Source: a virus
Length of the DNA: 52,314 nucleotides
Direction: 5' to 3' (one strand)
IMG/VR virus record: IMGVR_UViG_3300033150_001973
Coordinates: 1-52,314 of that record
Shown: one piece after another, positions 1 to 7,655 of the stretch
How positions within the stretch are numbered: the first letter of the stretch is position 1
Layout: each line of letters starts with the position of its first letter
Translations under genes and position numbers: made by a program
Notes under the pieces: model-generated
What the model was told of the DNA's origin: nothing
Seen by the model: the letters and a program-made list of their open reading frames with translations, nothing else
The model's database searches: none

Positions 1-114
1 AAAATGGCAGTAGGTAAAATAAGGCATTATTTTACACCCACAATTTACGCAAAGGTGAAGACAACTACTGAAATAATAAAGGCAATGTTAAATTCAGGAG
101 AAATTTTAAAAAAG
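1..114. repeat. Terminal overlap, left copy (circular junction)
   Basis: Bases 1-114 are identical to bases 52201-52314. The repeat lies inside the first part of a small gene whose ribosome-binding site is only seen at the far end of the window, so the ends join into a 52,200-bp circle. A genuine short direct terminal repeat of a linear genome cannot be excluded from sequence alone. Confidence 0.95.
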
Positions 115-216
115 GAAAAGGATTATATTGTATTAAAATGGGAAAGGAAAGTTTATGTATTGGTTAATGAAAAAGGGAGTAAAAGATTATTTAAAAGTAT
201 AGTTAAAACAATTTAA
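4..216 (+). CDS. Small protein of unknown function (70 aa)
   Basis: I do not recognise this protein. It is basic, begins MAVGKIRHYF and has an alternating hydrophobic/charged C-terminal half that could form beta strands. Its upstream signal (AAGAGGGAAAA) lies at about 52193-52203, which shows that the gene spans the circle junction. It heads a run of small genes with good ribosome-binding sites and short gaps. Confidence 0.7.
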   Translation: MAVGKIRHYFTPTIYAKVKTTTEIIKAMLNSGEILKKEKDYIVLKWERKVYVLVNEKGSKRLFKSIVKTI

Positions 217-233
217 AAAGGAGGGAATAAAAA

Positions 234-476
234 ATGAAAGTAAAACAAGATACTTTTTTAAAACAGCAAAAAAAACAACTAAAAGAACTATTTAAAACAA
301 TGGAAAATTCAAAAGATTTTGAAGAAATTGTTTTAAGATTAAAAGAAACTTATTGGGCAGAAGATTACGGCATAACAAAACTTGCTTTTATAGAACTTGC
401 TATAAGATTATTTTCACCTCCGTCATATTCTCCTTATTATAAGGAGTTTAAAAGGATAATTAAAAATGCTCTATAA
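234..476 (+). CDS. Small protein of unknown function (80 aa)
   Basis: Start ATG follows AAAAAGGAGGGAATAAAA. The protein is Lys/Glu-rich and probably mostly helical, with an aromatic Pro/Ser/Tyr stretch near residues 62-70. No family is recognised. It sits 17 bases after the previous gene in the same operon. Confidence 0.7.
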   Translation: MKVKQDTFLKQQKKQLKELFKTMENSKDFEEIVLRLKETYWAEDYGITKLAFIELAIRLFSPPSYSPYYKEFKRIIKNAL

Positions 477-493
477 AAAAGGGGTGATAAAAA

Positions 494-706
494 ATGAAAT
501 GTAAATATTGTGGAAGTGATTTGAAAAAAACTTTAAGGTATGTAGAGGTAGGAGAGATTGTAAATAATATTATATTTAAAGATGGAAAAGTAAAATTAAA
601 ACCTCAAACAGTCAAAGTTGATAAAACTTTTTTGTATTGTGCGGGATGTGGAAATGAGTTAGATATTACATTACAAGATTTAGAAGCAGTGGCGGAGTAT
701 TTATAA
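494..706 (+). CDS. Zinc-ribbon protein (70 aa)
   Basis: An N-terminal CKYCG and a second CAGCG about 43 residues later form a likely four-cysteine zinc ribbon. The segment between them is basic and beta-prone. Function is unknown. It is one of many small CxxC proteins in this part of the genome, perhaps acting in host takeover or nucleic-acid binding (inference). Confidence 0.75.
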   Translation: MKCKYCGSDLKKTLRYVEVGEIVNNIIFKDGKVKLKPQTVKVDKTFLYCAGCGNELDITLQDLEAVAEYL

Positions 707-731
707 TTTTTAAAAAACAAAGGAGGGAAAA

Positions 732-887
732 ATGTTAAAAGTTAAATGTGGTCATTGTAAAAAGAAGTTTGAGATAACAGACCATCAATTTGGATTATTG
801 CTTACTGGACGGTTAACAATTGAGTGTCCGCATTGTAAAAAAAAATTAAGTAAAATTGAAGATAAAAAAAATAAAAAAGGAGGTTGA
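732..887 (+). CDS. Short zinc-ribbon protein (51 aa)
   Basis: A short reading frame with a strong AGGAGGGAAAA site before its ATG. It encodes CGHC near the N terminus and CPHC about 24 residues later, then a very lysine-rich tail. The spacing fits a treble-clef or zinc-ribbon module. The tail contains the AAAAAAGGAGG signal of the next gene, so the two are probably translationally coupled. Confidence 0.7.
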   Translation: MLKVKCGHCKKKFEITDHQFGLLLTGRLTIECPHCKKKLSKIEDKKNKKGG

Positions 888-888
888 A

Positions 889-1056
889 ATGGAAAGATAT
901 ACTACAATAAATATTTCAGGCATAAAAGTTTTATATGATAGAAAGAAAGGAAATTATGTAAAGGAAGGAGATATTTGGAATAAGGAATTGATTAAGAAAG
1001 TAAAAGAATTAAAAGGGAAAAATTTTGTTATAGGTGTTTTAGCAGAAAGGAGGTGA
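889..1056 (+). CDS. Small protein of unknown function (55 aa)
   Basis: I chose the ATG at 889 because AAAAAAGGAGGTTGAA lies directly before it; the upstream in-frame ATG at 856 has no comparable site. The protein contains a likely two-strand segment (TTINISGIKVLYD) followed by a basic helix. No family is recognised. Confidence 0.65.
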   Translation: MERYTTINISGIKVLYDRKKGNYVKEGDIWNKELIKKVKELKGKNFVIGVLAERR

Positions 1057-1062
1057 TAAGAA

Positions 1063-1317
1063 ATGGGAGAGAAATTATTAGAAGAAAGGAAAGAAGGTTG
1101 GGATTTTGTAGCAAAGAACAGAAAAACTGGGAATTGGAGACAATTGTATAGATTTCACTATTTCAAAGATGGGATTTCTCTGTGCGGGAAATATGAAATA
1201 GATAAAAACAATACAAGTTTACTATCTTCAAGTGCTTTATCAGTAGAGGATTGTTGTAAAATATGTTTAAGAAATAAGAAAATTGAAAGAGGAGAGAATA
1301 ATAAACAAAATAAATGA
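1063..1317 (+). CDS. Cysteine-containing small protein (84 aa)
   Basis: It starts after AGGAGGTGATAAGAA. It has a Trp/Arg-rich N-terminal half, an isolated LCGKY and a C-terminal CCKIC cluster that could bind a metal. Function is unknown. The position just upstream of the clamp-like gene suggests an early or replication role (inference). Confidence 0.65.
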   Translation: MGEKLLEERKEGWDFVAKNRKTGNWRQLYRFHYFKDGISLCGKYEIDKNNTSLLSSSALSVEDCCKICLRNKKIERGENNKQNK

Positions 1318-1329
1318 AAGGAGGGAAAA

Positions 1330-2016
1330 ATGAAAATTATAAGGATAAGTTTGAATAAGGCAAAAGTAGAAAAATTGTTAGATAAGAGTGATGAAAAGAG
1401 GTGGCAGGGTATTTTAATTGAAGAAGGAGTTTTTTACATTACAGATGGAAGAGTTTTAATAAAAATGAAAATAGACCAAAACATCCCACAGCAAATATTA
1501 TCAGATATAAAACCCAAAGAAGATATAATTTTACCTATATGGATTGATATTGAAAAAATCCGAACAGCATTAAAGAATATACCAAAGAAAACAGATTACG
1601 ATTACCAACATCTTTACATACACCAAGACAATCAAAATATAATCATCTCTGTATATGATAAAAATCTCAATAGAATAGACATAAAACAAAAATGGGAAGA
1701 AAATGGAAAGGGATTAAGATATTACCCAAGTAAAGAAAACATAGATGATAAACTCTCCTTTAAAGGTGTAAAAGCAACATTTTCATTGACTATAACTGAA
1801 CTTAAAAAAATGATGAATGTTATAGAGAAAATAGCAAAATATGGAAACAACGGAATAACATTCTTTCTGGACGAAGAAGGGATAGTTTTAAAATTTGCTT
1901 TCTCAATAAATACGAAAGAGATAGGTATAGGGGCTACAAGCATACTTCATCCTGAACACAATATAACAGAGGATAAGTATAATAAGTTTTTAAAGGAAGA
2001 TAAAAAAAGGGGGTGA
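1330..2016 (+). CDS. Sliding-clamp-like protein (candidate)
   Basis: The 228-aa product has the block EEGVFYITDGRVLIKMKI near residues 31-48, which resembles the ATDGHRL region of bacterial beta clamps and phage clamp-like proteins. Its length fits two clamp domains, as in trimeric PCNA or T4 gp45, rather than the three of DnaN. A second half with LTITELKKMMNVIEKIAKYG and a beta-rich end is compatible with this. If correct, it would tether the host polymerase, since no polymerase is encoded here. The assignment rests on motif resemblance only. Confidence 0.4.
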   Translation: MKIIRISLNKAKVEKLLDKSDEKRWQGILIEEGVFYITDGRVLIKMKIDQNIPQQILSDIKPKEDIILPIWIDIEKIRTALKNIPKKTDYDYQHLYIHQDNQNIIISVYDKNLNRIDIKQKWEENGKGLRYYPSKENIDDKLSFKGVKATFSLTITELKKMMNVIEKIAKYGNNGITFFLDEEGIVLKFAFSINTKEIGIGATSILHPEHNITEDKYNKFLKEDKKRG

Positions 2017-2022
2017 GAAAAA

Positions 2023-2280
2023 ATGGCTAATATTTATAGAGACCATCAGACGGGGAAATTTATTTCTAAACAGCAATGGGAGGATAAATATTATTTTAAA
2101 GAGGGTGATATTGTATTTTCCCCTCTTATAAAAGAAGAGAAGTATAAAGTAATTTTTGTAGGAGCGTCTTTTATAGATGTGAAACAATTAAGCACTGGAC
2201 TTATAGAAAGAATAGATTTTGATATAGTAGAAGCATTAGATTTACAAAAAGTAAAGCAGAAAGGAGAAAAAAATGGATAG
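2023..2280 (+). CDS. Small beta-rich protein of unknown function (85 aa)
   Basis: It starts after AAAAAAGGGGGTGAGAAAAA. A segment reading EGDIVFSPLIKEEKYKVIFVGASFIDVKQLSTG looks like a small SH3/KOW-type beta barrel, so a nucleic-acid or protein-binding role is possible. It overlaps the start of the next gene by 8 bases. Confidence 0.55.
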   Translation: MANIYRDHQTGKFISKQQWEDKYYFKEGDIVFSPLIKEEKYKVIFVGASFIDVKQLSTGLIERIDFDIVEALDLQKVKQKGEKNG

Positions 2281-2584
2281 AGAGACAAAGAAAAAAGAAG
2301 TAAGAGAATTTTTAGAGAAGAATAATTTAAAACTGCATTGGGTTTACAAGGGAGAAGCGGGGTTAGAAAAATTCATTGACTTACTTGAAAGACACAACTG
2401 GTTATGTCCCTGCAATCACTCTCGGGGAGAATGTCCTAAAAATCCAAAATGTCTGGAAACCATAAAAAAGACAGGTGTATGCGGATGTAGTATATTCTAT
2501 ACTCCTGAAAGGTGGGAATGGGAGCAAGAGGTAATAGCAGAAGCGAAAAAGAGAAAGAAGAAAAAAAACTTGATAAAAAAGTAA
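2273..2584 (+). CDS. Ferredoxin:thioredoxin reductase catalytic-chain-like protein
   Basis: The 103-aa protein carries six cysteines at about residues 45, 47, 54, 60, 70 and 72, in the order CPC ... C ... C ... CGC followed by SIFY. This resembles the catalytic beta chain of ferredoxin:thioredoxin reductase, where CPC/CPC/CHC motifs hold a 4Fe-4S cluster and a redox disulfide. The central pair is not a CPC here, so electron transfer to a thioredoxin is a hypothesis. Two thioredoxin-like proteins are encoded at 44291 and 45320. The last residues are a lysine-rich tail. Confidence 0.5.
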   Translation: MDRETKKKEVREFLEKNNLKLHWVYKGEAGLEKFIDLLERHNWLCPCNHSRGECPKNPKCLETIKKTGVCGCSIFYTPERWEWEQEVIAEAKKRKKKKNLIKK

Positions 2585-2598
2585 AAATGTGATATAAT
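2570..2598 (+). promoter_or_regulatory. Sigma-70 promoter with extended -10
   Basis: TTGATA at 2570-2575, a 17-base spacer, and TATAAT at 2593-2598 preceded by TG (TGATATAAT). It lies in the end of the FTR-like gene and would drive the zinc-finger genes from 2647. Confidence 0.7.
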
Positions 2599-2646
2599 AA
2601 GAGCGTAATTATATAGATGTATAATATAGAAAAAGGGGTGATAGAA

Positions 2647-2892
2647 ATGACAGAGACAAAAGGATTAGTCCCACCAGCAGATAAAAGATGTATGTTGTGT
2701 GGAAATCCAGATATTAAACTTTATCCAGTTGAGCAGAAATACGATACAAGATGGGGAAAGAAGGGCAAAGTGTGGTGGCTATGTCAACTATGCTACAACA
2801 ACAGGTGGCGTGAAGATTTAGGGATACCACAGAAGTTAGGGATACATTGGGAAAGGAAAGGAGAATACAAAAGAGAAAGAGAAGAGGAATAA
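2647..2892 (+). CDS. Zinc-finger protein (81 aa)
   Basis: The ATG at 2647 has AAAAAGGGGTGATAGAA before it; an upstream in-frame start at 2617 has no site. CMLCG and CQLCY, about 33 residues apart, form a four-cysteine site. The tail is highly charged (KREREEE). It is promoter-proximal after the promoter at 2570. Function is unknown. Confidence 0.7.
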   Translation: MTETKGLVPPADKRCMLCGNPDIKLYPVEQKYDTRWGKKGKVWWLCQLCYNNRWREDLGIPQKLGIHWERKGEYKREREEE

Positions 2893-2895
2893 GGG

Positions 2896-3339
2896 ATGGA
2901 AAGAGAAAAAAGAAATAAAGAAATAATACAACTTATCAAAGAAGGAAAAACATACCAAGAAATCGGGGAAAAATTTGGGATAACAAGACAACGGGTTCAA
3001 CAGATAGCAAAAAGAGAGAGAATTAAGAAAAAGAGGGAGAAGAAATATAGGTGTATTATTTGCGGAAAGCCCATAAAAGCACAAAGAAAGTATTGCGATG
3101 AATGCCGAGAAAATATTAAAAAACCTGTTTTTATTTGTCTTAACTGTGGAAAACCTTTCAGAAGATACCTGTCGCAAGCAAAAGTAAAAAATATAAGATT
3201 TTGTTCCGATAGTTGTAGATTAGAATATATAACAAAGCATAACATTTTACATAAAAAACTTGACAAAAAAGAAAAAGTGCGATTAAATGAAAAAATAGAC
3301 AGGGCAAGGGATAGATTAAATAATACCTTGACAAAATAA
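2896..3339 (+). CDS. HTH (sigma-70 region 4-like) plus zinc-finger regulator
   Basis: Residues about 8-42 (IIQLIKEGKTYQEIGEKFG then ITRQRVQQIAKRE) form a helix-turn-helix of the sigma-70 region-4 / resolvase type. Two cysteine modules follow: CIICGKP...YCDEC and CLNCGKPF...FCSDSC. The C terminus is a basic helix. This is a plausible DNA-binding regulator, perhaps of the late promoter class. Target and partner are not visible in sequence. Confidence 0.7.
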   Translation: MEREKRNKEIIQLIKEGKTYQEIGEKFGITRQRVQQIAKRERIKKKREKKYRCIICGKPIKAQRKYCDECRENIKKPVFICLNCGKPFRRYLSQAKVKNIRFCSDSCRLEYITKHNILHKKLDKKEKVRLNEKIDRARDRLNNTLTK

Positions 3340-3360
3340 AGAAATTGTGATTAAATAAAC

Positions 3361-3389
3361 TTGACAAAAAAGAGAAAATATGATATAAT
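3361..3389 (+). promoter_or_regulatory. Strong sigma-70 promoter, near-leaderless
   Basis: TTGACA at 3361-3366, 17-base spacer, extended -10 TGATATAAT ending at 3389. The next start codon is at 3398, so the expected transcript start (about 3396) leaves only a few bases of leader and no Shine-Dalgarno sequence. Confidence 0.8.
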
Positions 3390-3397
3390 ATAGAAAA

Positions 3398-3757
3398 ATG
3401 AAAAAACAAAACAATGACAAACAACTAAATAAAATGACAAGGAAAGAGGCATTTAGGAAATTTCTAAAAATTAAAGGGAGATATTCCTTTCTATATGCCA
3501 CTTGTAGTGGTAAATTTGAAACAATATTTCCTGATACACCCCATCCCTTTAAAAAAATAATTGATTGGATGATAGAAAGTAAATCCTTTTTAGTGTGTGT
3601 AGCATTTCCTTTTGATGTGAAACGAGAATGGGGGGTTTTACCATTGTTAAAAGAAAAAATTTTTGAATTTAATAATAATGTATTTTCATTGATAGATGAA
3701 CATTATCTTTTAGATGGAACAGAGTATAAACACTTTAAAGAAGTTGATTGGTTCTAA
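3398..3757 (+). CDS. Protein of unknown function (119 aa)
   Basis: It is the first gene of a new transcript and has no ribosome-binding site, since its ATG lies 9 bases after the -10 box. The protein begins with a basic segment, followed by a mixed alpha/beta region rich in aromatic residues. No family is recognised. Confidence 0.65.
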   Translation: MKKQNNDKQLNKMTRKEAFRKFLKIKGRYSFLYATCSGKFETIFPDTPHPFKKIIDWMIESKSFLVCVAFPFDVKREWGVLPLLKEKIFEFNNNVFSLIDEHYLLDGTEYKHFKEVDWF

Positions 3758-3775
3758 TAAGAAGGATGTGATAAA

Positions 3776-4222
3776 ATGGTAGGGGTTGTTCAAAAAGAAA
3801 TAAAAATATTCAATCTTTCAAATGGAATAGAAGAAACGATTGACTTTGCTACCGAATATCCCATTATAAAACCGTTATCTGTGCTTATAAATACATTCAG
3901 TGAAGGTGTTTTATCAGATAAAGTTATAGACAAAATAGAATGTTATTGCTCCCTTCCTATTTGTCTTGTTTTCAGTTTTGAATGGGATAAAAGAGATATA
4001 TTTTTTGCTTCTATTACAAGATGTGCTATTCCACCTACTCAAAAAGAAGGAGTTATTTACATTCCTTTTTATGTTTCAACTTTTCAAAAAACTTTTGAGG
4101 AATATTTTAATGGATTTAGACGGCTTATTTTTAGAATATATCCAAAAAATATAGGAGAAGTCCATCTTTACCTCACTTATGAAAAGGATGTAATAAGGGA
4201 GATAGGAATAAAAAATGACTGA
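3776..4222 (+). CDS. Protein of unknown function (148 aa)
   Basis: Start follows AAGGATGTGATAAA. It is a mixed beta/alpha protein with several hydrophobic strand-like blocks (ICLVFSFEW, EVHLYLTYE). No motif is recognised. It overlaps the next gene by 8 bases, suggesting coupled translation. Confidence 0.65.
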   Translation: MVGVVQKEIKIFNLSNGIEETIDFATEYPIIKPLSVLINTFSEGVLSDKVIDKIECYCSLPICLVFSFEWDKRDIFFASITRCAIPPTQKEGVIYIPFYVSTFQKTFEEYFNGFRRLIFRIYPKNIGEVHLYLTYEKDVIREIGIKND

Positions 4223-4415
4223 AAGCAACTATAATGATAAAATAACAATTTTGTGTAAATATTGCGGACATCTCTTTAAAATTTTTCGTGGAGAACTTTC
4301 AGGAAAATTAAAATACGGAATTCTCAAATGTCCTAATTGTAAAAATACACTTTACAAAATCAGTGAAGCGTGTATAGGTGGAGGAGATATTGAAGAAGGA
4401 TATGCGTTTTATTAA
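4215..4415 (+). CDS. Zinc-ribbon protein (66 aa)
   Basis: CKYCG near residue 13 and CPNCK about 27 residues later make a classic zinc ribbon. A glycine-rich acidic tail follows. Translation is coupled to the upstream gene by overlap. Function is unknown. Confidence 0.7.
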   Translation: MTESNYNDKITILCKYCGHLFKIFRGELSGKLKYGILKCPNCKNTLYKISEACIGGGDIEEGYAFY

Positions 4416-4435
4416 CAAATAAAAAGGAGGATTAA

Positions 4436-5065
4436 ATGACCTGGCTACACTTCATAGGAAAGCAATATTACTCAACCTCACAATTCATTGAAGAAGCAAA
4501 AAAATATGGAGTTTCAAGAAGAATATCATTTCAAAACTTAAAAAATATGAGGTTTGGAGATAAGATTTACTTGTTTCAATGGAATGGTAAATCTTCTGAA
4601 CTATTTGGTTATTTTGTTTTTGAAAGAATTTTAGGGATAAATCACAATATTTTAGAGGAAGCAAGAGAAAAAGGGATAATAAGAAGAGTAGCAGATTTAG
4701 GAGATGAGGTAATTAAGCGGGGATGTGGAAATTATATTTTACGAGCAAGTTATACCACTGAAAATCCAGAAGCGATGTTAGATTTGTTAGAAGAAAAATA
4801 TAAGGCAAAAGAGGATTTAGGAAAATTGATGATAGGCGGAGCGTTTTATGAAATCAATCCTCATATAAAATCCTCAATTCCTTTTCAAATGGGGTTTAGG
4901 AGTTTTGATATAACTTCTTTTATGGAAGAATATGAAAGAATAAAAAACAATAAGAGAAAAAAAGTAAAGGGTTCTTTCTTTTTAGAAAAACTTAAAAATC
5001 CTGAATGGATAGTAATAGAAGGTGGAATAATTGAAATACAAAGATATAAAAGGAGGGAGAAATGA
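4436..5065 (+). CDS. Protein of unknown function (209 aa)
   Basis: It starts after AAAAAGGAGGATTAA. The N-terminal 60 residues read like a small barrel: FIGKQYY, a helix, then ISFQNLKNMRFGDKIYLFQW. That order is loosely reminiscent of PUA/EVE/ASCH-type folds that bind RNA or modified bases, but I cannot confirm it. The remainder is helical and charged, ending KRREK where the AGGAGG of the next gene overlaps. Confidence 0.6.
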   Translation: MTWLHFIGKQYYSTSQFIEEAKKYGVSRRISFQNLKNMRFGDKIYLFQWNGKSSELFGYFVFERILGINHNILEEAREKGIIRRVADLGDEVIKRGCGNYILRASYTTENPEAMLDLLEEKYKAKEDLGKLMIGGAFYEINPHIKSSIPFQMGFRSFDITSFMEEYERIKNNKRKKVKGSFFLEKLKNPEWIVIEGGIIEIQRYKRREK

Positions 5066-5487
5066 TAAGGATGGAATATATAAAGAAAAAAGTAGATACT
5101 ATACAAGAATGGATAAAGAAAGTTGAAAATCAAATATTTCCTAAACATAGTAGGTATTTTGAAAGATATTTAAAAATTAAGACAGCATTTGAAAAAGAAT
5201 ACCCCGTTTCTCCAGAAGGAATAGAATGTTATAGTGGGCTTTTGGTAGCCGAAAGGAGTTATGAACCAAAACCAAAAGAAGATTTATTTTTCAAGGGAAG
5301 AAAAATAAGAGAAATTTGGTTTAAAGTAAGTGAAAGACCAAAGATAAAATCCATTTTTTCATATAGAGAACCTGATTGGAAAATTACAAAACCAGAAGGA
5401 GAATTATTAACTATATATAATACAAGTGTGGTTTTGCATAAGAAAGATAGGAATTTTGAATATGAGGTGACTATTTTAATAGATTAA
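5062..5487 (+). CDS. Protein of unknown function (141 aa)
   Basis: An AGGAGGGAGAA site sits in the end of the previous gene and the ATG overlaps its stop. The N-terminal half is helical and the C-terminal half is beta-prone. There are no recognised motifs. Confidence 0.65.
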   Translation: MIRMEYIKKKVDTIQEWIKKVENQIFPKHSRYFERYLKIKTAFEKEYPVSPEGIECYSGLLVAERSYEPKPKEDLFFKGRKIREIWFKVSERPKIKSIFSYREPDWKITKPEGELLTIYNTSVVLHKKDRNFEYEVTILID

Positions 5488-5497
5488 GGAGGAAAAA

Positions 5498-5674
5498 ATG
5501 ACAGAAAAAGAAAACATATTTAAGAAAGAAGAAGAATTGAATAAAAATAATGTGGAAAAATATATACAGAAGGCAATTGATAAATATTTTGAAAAGGGGT
5601 TTTTAATAGATGGTTTCTTTTGGAGAAAAGCAATGCAGGTGTTAGAAGACAAACATAAAATAAAAATTTTATGA
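5498..5674 (+). CDS. Small charged protein (58 aa)
   Basis: A short reading frame with AAGGAGGAAAAA before the ATG. Two predicted helices, the first very acidic/basic, then an aromatic stretch (GFLIDGFFW). Function is unknown. Confidence 0.6.
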   Translation: MTEKENIFKKEEELNKNNVEKYIQKAIDKYFEKGFLIDGFFWRKAMQVLEDKHKIKIL

Positions 5675-5688
5675 ATATGAGGGTAAAA

Positions 5689-5874
5689 ATGAAAGCACTA
5701 TCCAAAGCACCGAAAGAGGTAATTTATCAGATTTGTAAATTTGCCTGGGAAAGATATGGACACGACGATAAATGGGTTGAGCAGATGTTTTACCTCTCAC
5801 CTCTTGGAGTAGCACAGAGATATTTCAGAGAGTTTGTTAATTGGGAGGATTATAGGATTACAAAAAAGATTTGA
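5689..5874 (+). CDS. Small protein of unknown function (61 aa)
   Basis: I prefer the ATG at 5689 because GAGGGTAAAA precedes it; in-frame ATGs at 5671 and 5677 lack a site. The protein is helical with several Trp/Tyr/Phe residues. It ends just before a strong promoter. Confidence 0.55.
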   Translation: MKALSKAPKEVIYQICKFAWERYGHDDKWVEQMFYLSPLGVAQRYFREFVNWEDYRITKKI

Positions 5875-5899
5875 CAAAAAAATAAAAATATGGTATAAT
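5872..5899 (+). promoter_or_regulatory. Sigma-70 promoter, near-leaderless
   Basis: TTGACA overlaps the stop codon of the upstream gene, and TATAAT lies at 5894-5899 with TG one base upstream (TGGTATAAT). The next ATG is at 5912, leaving about 6 bases of leader. The promoter would drive the replication genes. Confidence 0.75.
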
Positions 5900-5911
5900 G
5901 GGCGAGAAAAA

Positions 5912-6184
5912 ATGGAAAAACAAAATAAAATAAAAACAACAAATATATGGCTCGCAAGTTTCCTCAAAGCAAAAGGGTATGAACCTGAATTAGAAAAAAA
6001 CCCAAAATATAAAAATCTCATAAACTTCTGTTTTGAAAACTCTGATGATATTACTTTTCTCATTTCCCAATTTCCTATAACAACAGAACCCGACCCATTG
6101 TTTCAGATAGATGTTAGAACTTATATTAAAGCATTTAAGGAATTGAAGGATAAAGTATTTTTATTTAAAGAAAACGGAAGGTAA
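5912..6184 (+). CDS. Small protein upstream of the replication initiator (90 aa)
   Basis: The ATG at 5912 fits the promoter; the longer frame from 5834 would begin upstream of transcription. The motif IWLASFLKAKGYEPELEKN near the N terminus resembles short phage proteins of the DUF5659 kind, but the match is weak. It lies 3 bases upstream of the initiator gene. Confidence 0.6.
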   Translation: MEKQNKIKTTNIWLASFLKAKGYEPELEKNPKYKNLINFCFENSDDITFLISQFPITTEPDPLFQIDVRTYIKAFKELKDKVFLFKENGR

Positions 6185-6187
6185 AGA

Positions 6188-7069
6188 ATGGCTGAATATC
6201 GGTATATAAAAGTTAAGTTCTGGGATGACCCATATATTTTAGAACTTCCACCTGAATTTAGATTACTTTTTATTTATTTATTTACCAATCCACACACTAC
6301 CCAATCTGGTTTATATGTAATTTCAAAAAAGATTATACAAGTAGAAACAGGACTATCAGAAGAAACAATTGAAAAAGGACTACAAAAATTTGAGGAAGAT
6401 GGAAAAATAAAAAGAGATGGAGAGGTTATATGGGTAATAAACTTTTTAAAATACCAGCCGAACAAATCTGAAAAGGTTTTAAAGAAAATAGCAGATGATT
6501 TATCACAACTAAATTCTAACTGCTCGTTAATCAAAGAGTTATTAGAATATTATAATACCCTATCTATACCCTATCAATACCCTATTGATAGGAAACCCCT
6601 AAAGGAAAAAGAAAAGGAAAAAGAAAAAGAAAAGGAAATAGGAAAGAAGAAAAAGAAAAAGAATAAGAATAAAAATAATAGAGTTACCACTGGTAGTGGT
6701 AACTCTTTAGCAAAAAAATCAGAAAAAAAAGAAAAAAAGAAAACAAAAATACAACTTTTAGTAGAATTTTATAAATCGTTTAAAGGCATTCCAATAGATG
6801 ACAAAAACTGGAATAAAATCTATTTTCCTCGTTTTTCCAGACCTGCAAAGGAAATATTACTATTAACAAATGATGATTTAGAAAAAGCAAAAGAGTATAT
6901 AGAGAAAATAGGCAATTATCTTAATAAGGGAGAATTAACTTGGACTTTGGAAACGATTGTGAAATTACTACCTGAATATCTATCAGGAAAGTTAAAAAAG
7001 AAAGATATAACAGAACATAACCTTGAATTATTGGAAAATTTTAAAAAGAGGGAAAATGAAGATACTTGA
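6188..7069 (+). CDS. Phage replication initiator (DnaD / lambda O-like)
   Basis: Residues 1-110 form a winged-helix domain of the type seen in phage O/DnaD-like initiators (FRLLFIYLFTNPHT, GLSEETIEKGLQKFEEDGKI, WVINFLKYQPNK). A Lys/Glu low-complexity hinge occupies about residues 137-185. A C-terminal domain follows (GIPIDDKNWNKIYFPRFSRPAKEILLL). It should bind the origin and recruit a helicase or loader; a loader-like gene lies at 8790. The hinge-coding DNA contains iterons and inverted repeats that look like an origin, as in lambda O. Confidence 0.7.
   Translation: MAEYRYIKVKFWDDPYILELPPEFRLLFIYLFTNPHTTQSGLYVISKKIIQVETGLSEETIEKGLQKFEEDGKIKRDGEVIWVINFLKYQPNKSEKVLKKIADDLSQLNSNCSLIKELLEYYNTLSIPYQYPIDRKPLKEKEKEKEKEKEIGKKKKKKNKNKNNRVTTGSGNSLAKKSEKKEKKKTKIQLLVEFYKSFKGIPIDDKNWNKIYFPRFSRPAKEILLLTNDDLEKAKEYIEKIGNYLNKGELTWTLETIVKLLPEYLSGKLKKKDITEHNLELLENFKKRENEDT
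6555..6592. other. Candidate replication origin: iterons and inverted repeat
   Basis: Three copies of ATACCCTAT start at 6555, 6566 and 6577, an exact 11-base period. This is one helical turn and not a multiple of three, so protein repetition does not explain it. The last copy lies in a perfect inverted repeat, CCTATCAATA-CCC-TATTGATAGG, at 6570-6592. The array sits in the hinge of the initiator gene and is followed by an 80-base A/G-only-like tract that could melt. Confidence 0.65.
6680..6706. repeat. Perfect 12-bp inverted repeat
   Basis: AGAGTTACCACT, a 3-base loop (GGT) and AGTGGTAACTCT form a perfect hairpin at the far side of the purine tract from the iterons. It is likely part of the origin, or a regulator or cruciform site in the initiator gene. 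Confidence 0.7.
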
Positions 7070-7655
7070 TTTATTTTGTGGGTTGGGTGGTTGGTCAATA
7101 CCTTTTGTAGAAGACGGTGATGAAGTAATTGGTATTGATATAGTTAATTTTAAAGAATATCCAGGGAAACTAATTATAAAGGATATAAGAGAAATACAAG
7201 GGAGGGACTTTTATAATTATGATTTAATTATAGGTAGTCCGCCTTGCAATGAATTTAGTGTTGTAAAAGAAATATGGAAAGGAACTAAAAATGAAAGGAA
7301 TGTTGAGAAAGGATTAGAACTAATAAAAGAATTTATAAGAGTTATTAAAGAGGCGAAACCAAAAATATGGTTAATGGAGAATGTAAAAAACCTTTATGAT
7401 AAAGGTTGGTATAGAAAAGTAAAGGGGCTTGGTGAACCGATAGATTTTTTCAGAATTTCAAAAAGAGGGTATAGATGTCTCTGGGGAAATATAAAAATTC
7501 ATATACCAGAAGAGTTATACCCTGAGACAGATATATGGAGAAGATATGGTTGGAAAACAAGACCTTATAGGGCAAAAATTCCTTATCCAATAGCAAGATA
7601 TATTGCTAATGAAGTAAAAAAAATTCTTTCTAAAAAAGGAGACAAAAGATGGTGA
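7056..7655 (+). CDS. DNA (cytosine-5) methyltransferase
   Basis: Start ATG 7056 gives MKILDLFCGLGGWS, the SAM-binding motif I of C5 methyltransferases, with GAGGGAAA before it. The catalytic Pro-Cys is in GSPPCNEF and motif VI is in IWLMENVKNL. At 199 aa it is shorter than most Dcm/HpaII-type enzymes, so the target-recognition region is reduced, as in compact phage enzymes. It probably modifies viral DNA against host restriction. No cognate nuclease is nearby. Confidence 0.85.
   Translation: MKILDLFCGLGGWSIPFVEDGDEVIGIDIVNFKEYPGKLIIKDIREIQGRDFYNYDLIIGSPPCNEFSVVKEIWKGTKNERNVEKGLELIKEFIRVIKEAKPKIWLMENVKNLYDKGWYRKVKGLGEPIDFFRISKRGYRCLWGNIKIHIPEELYPETDIWRRYGWKTRPYRAKIPYPIARYIANEVKKILSKKGDKRW

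Noticed and set aside
1-114. The 114-bp direct repeat as true virion DNA ends
   Set aside because: It lies within a coding gene that is intact across the junction and has its ribosome-binding site on the other end; assembly of a circle explains it more simply. Inverted terminal repeats of PRD1-like linear genomes are not seen.
6600-6720. Lys/Glu low-complexity stretch in the initiator as a sequencing or frameshift error
   Set aside because: The reading frame continues normally on both sides into a plausible C-terminal domain, and such hinges are usual in initiators.
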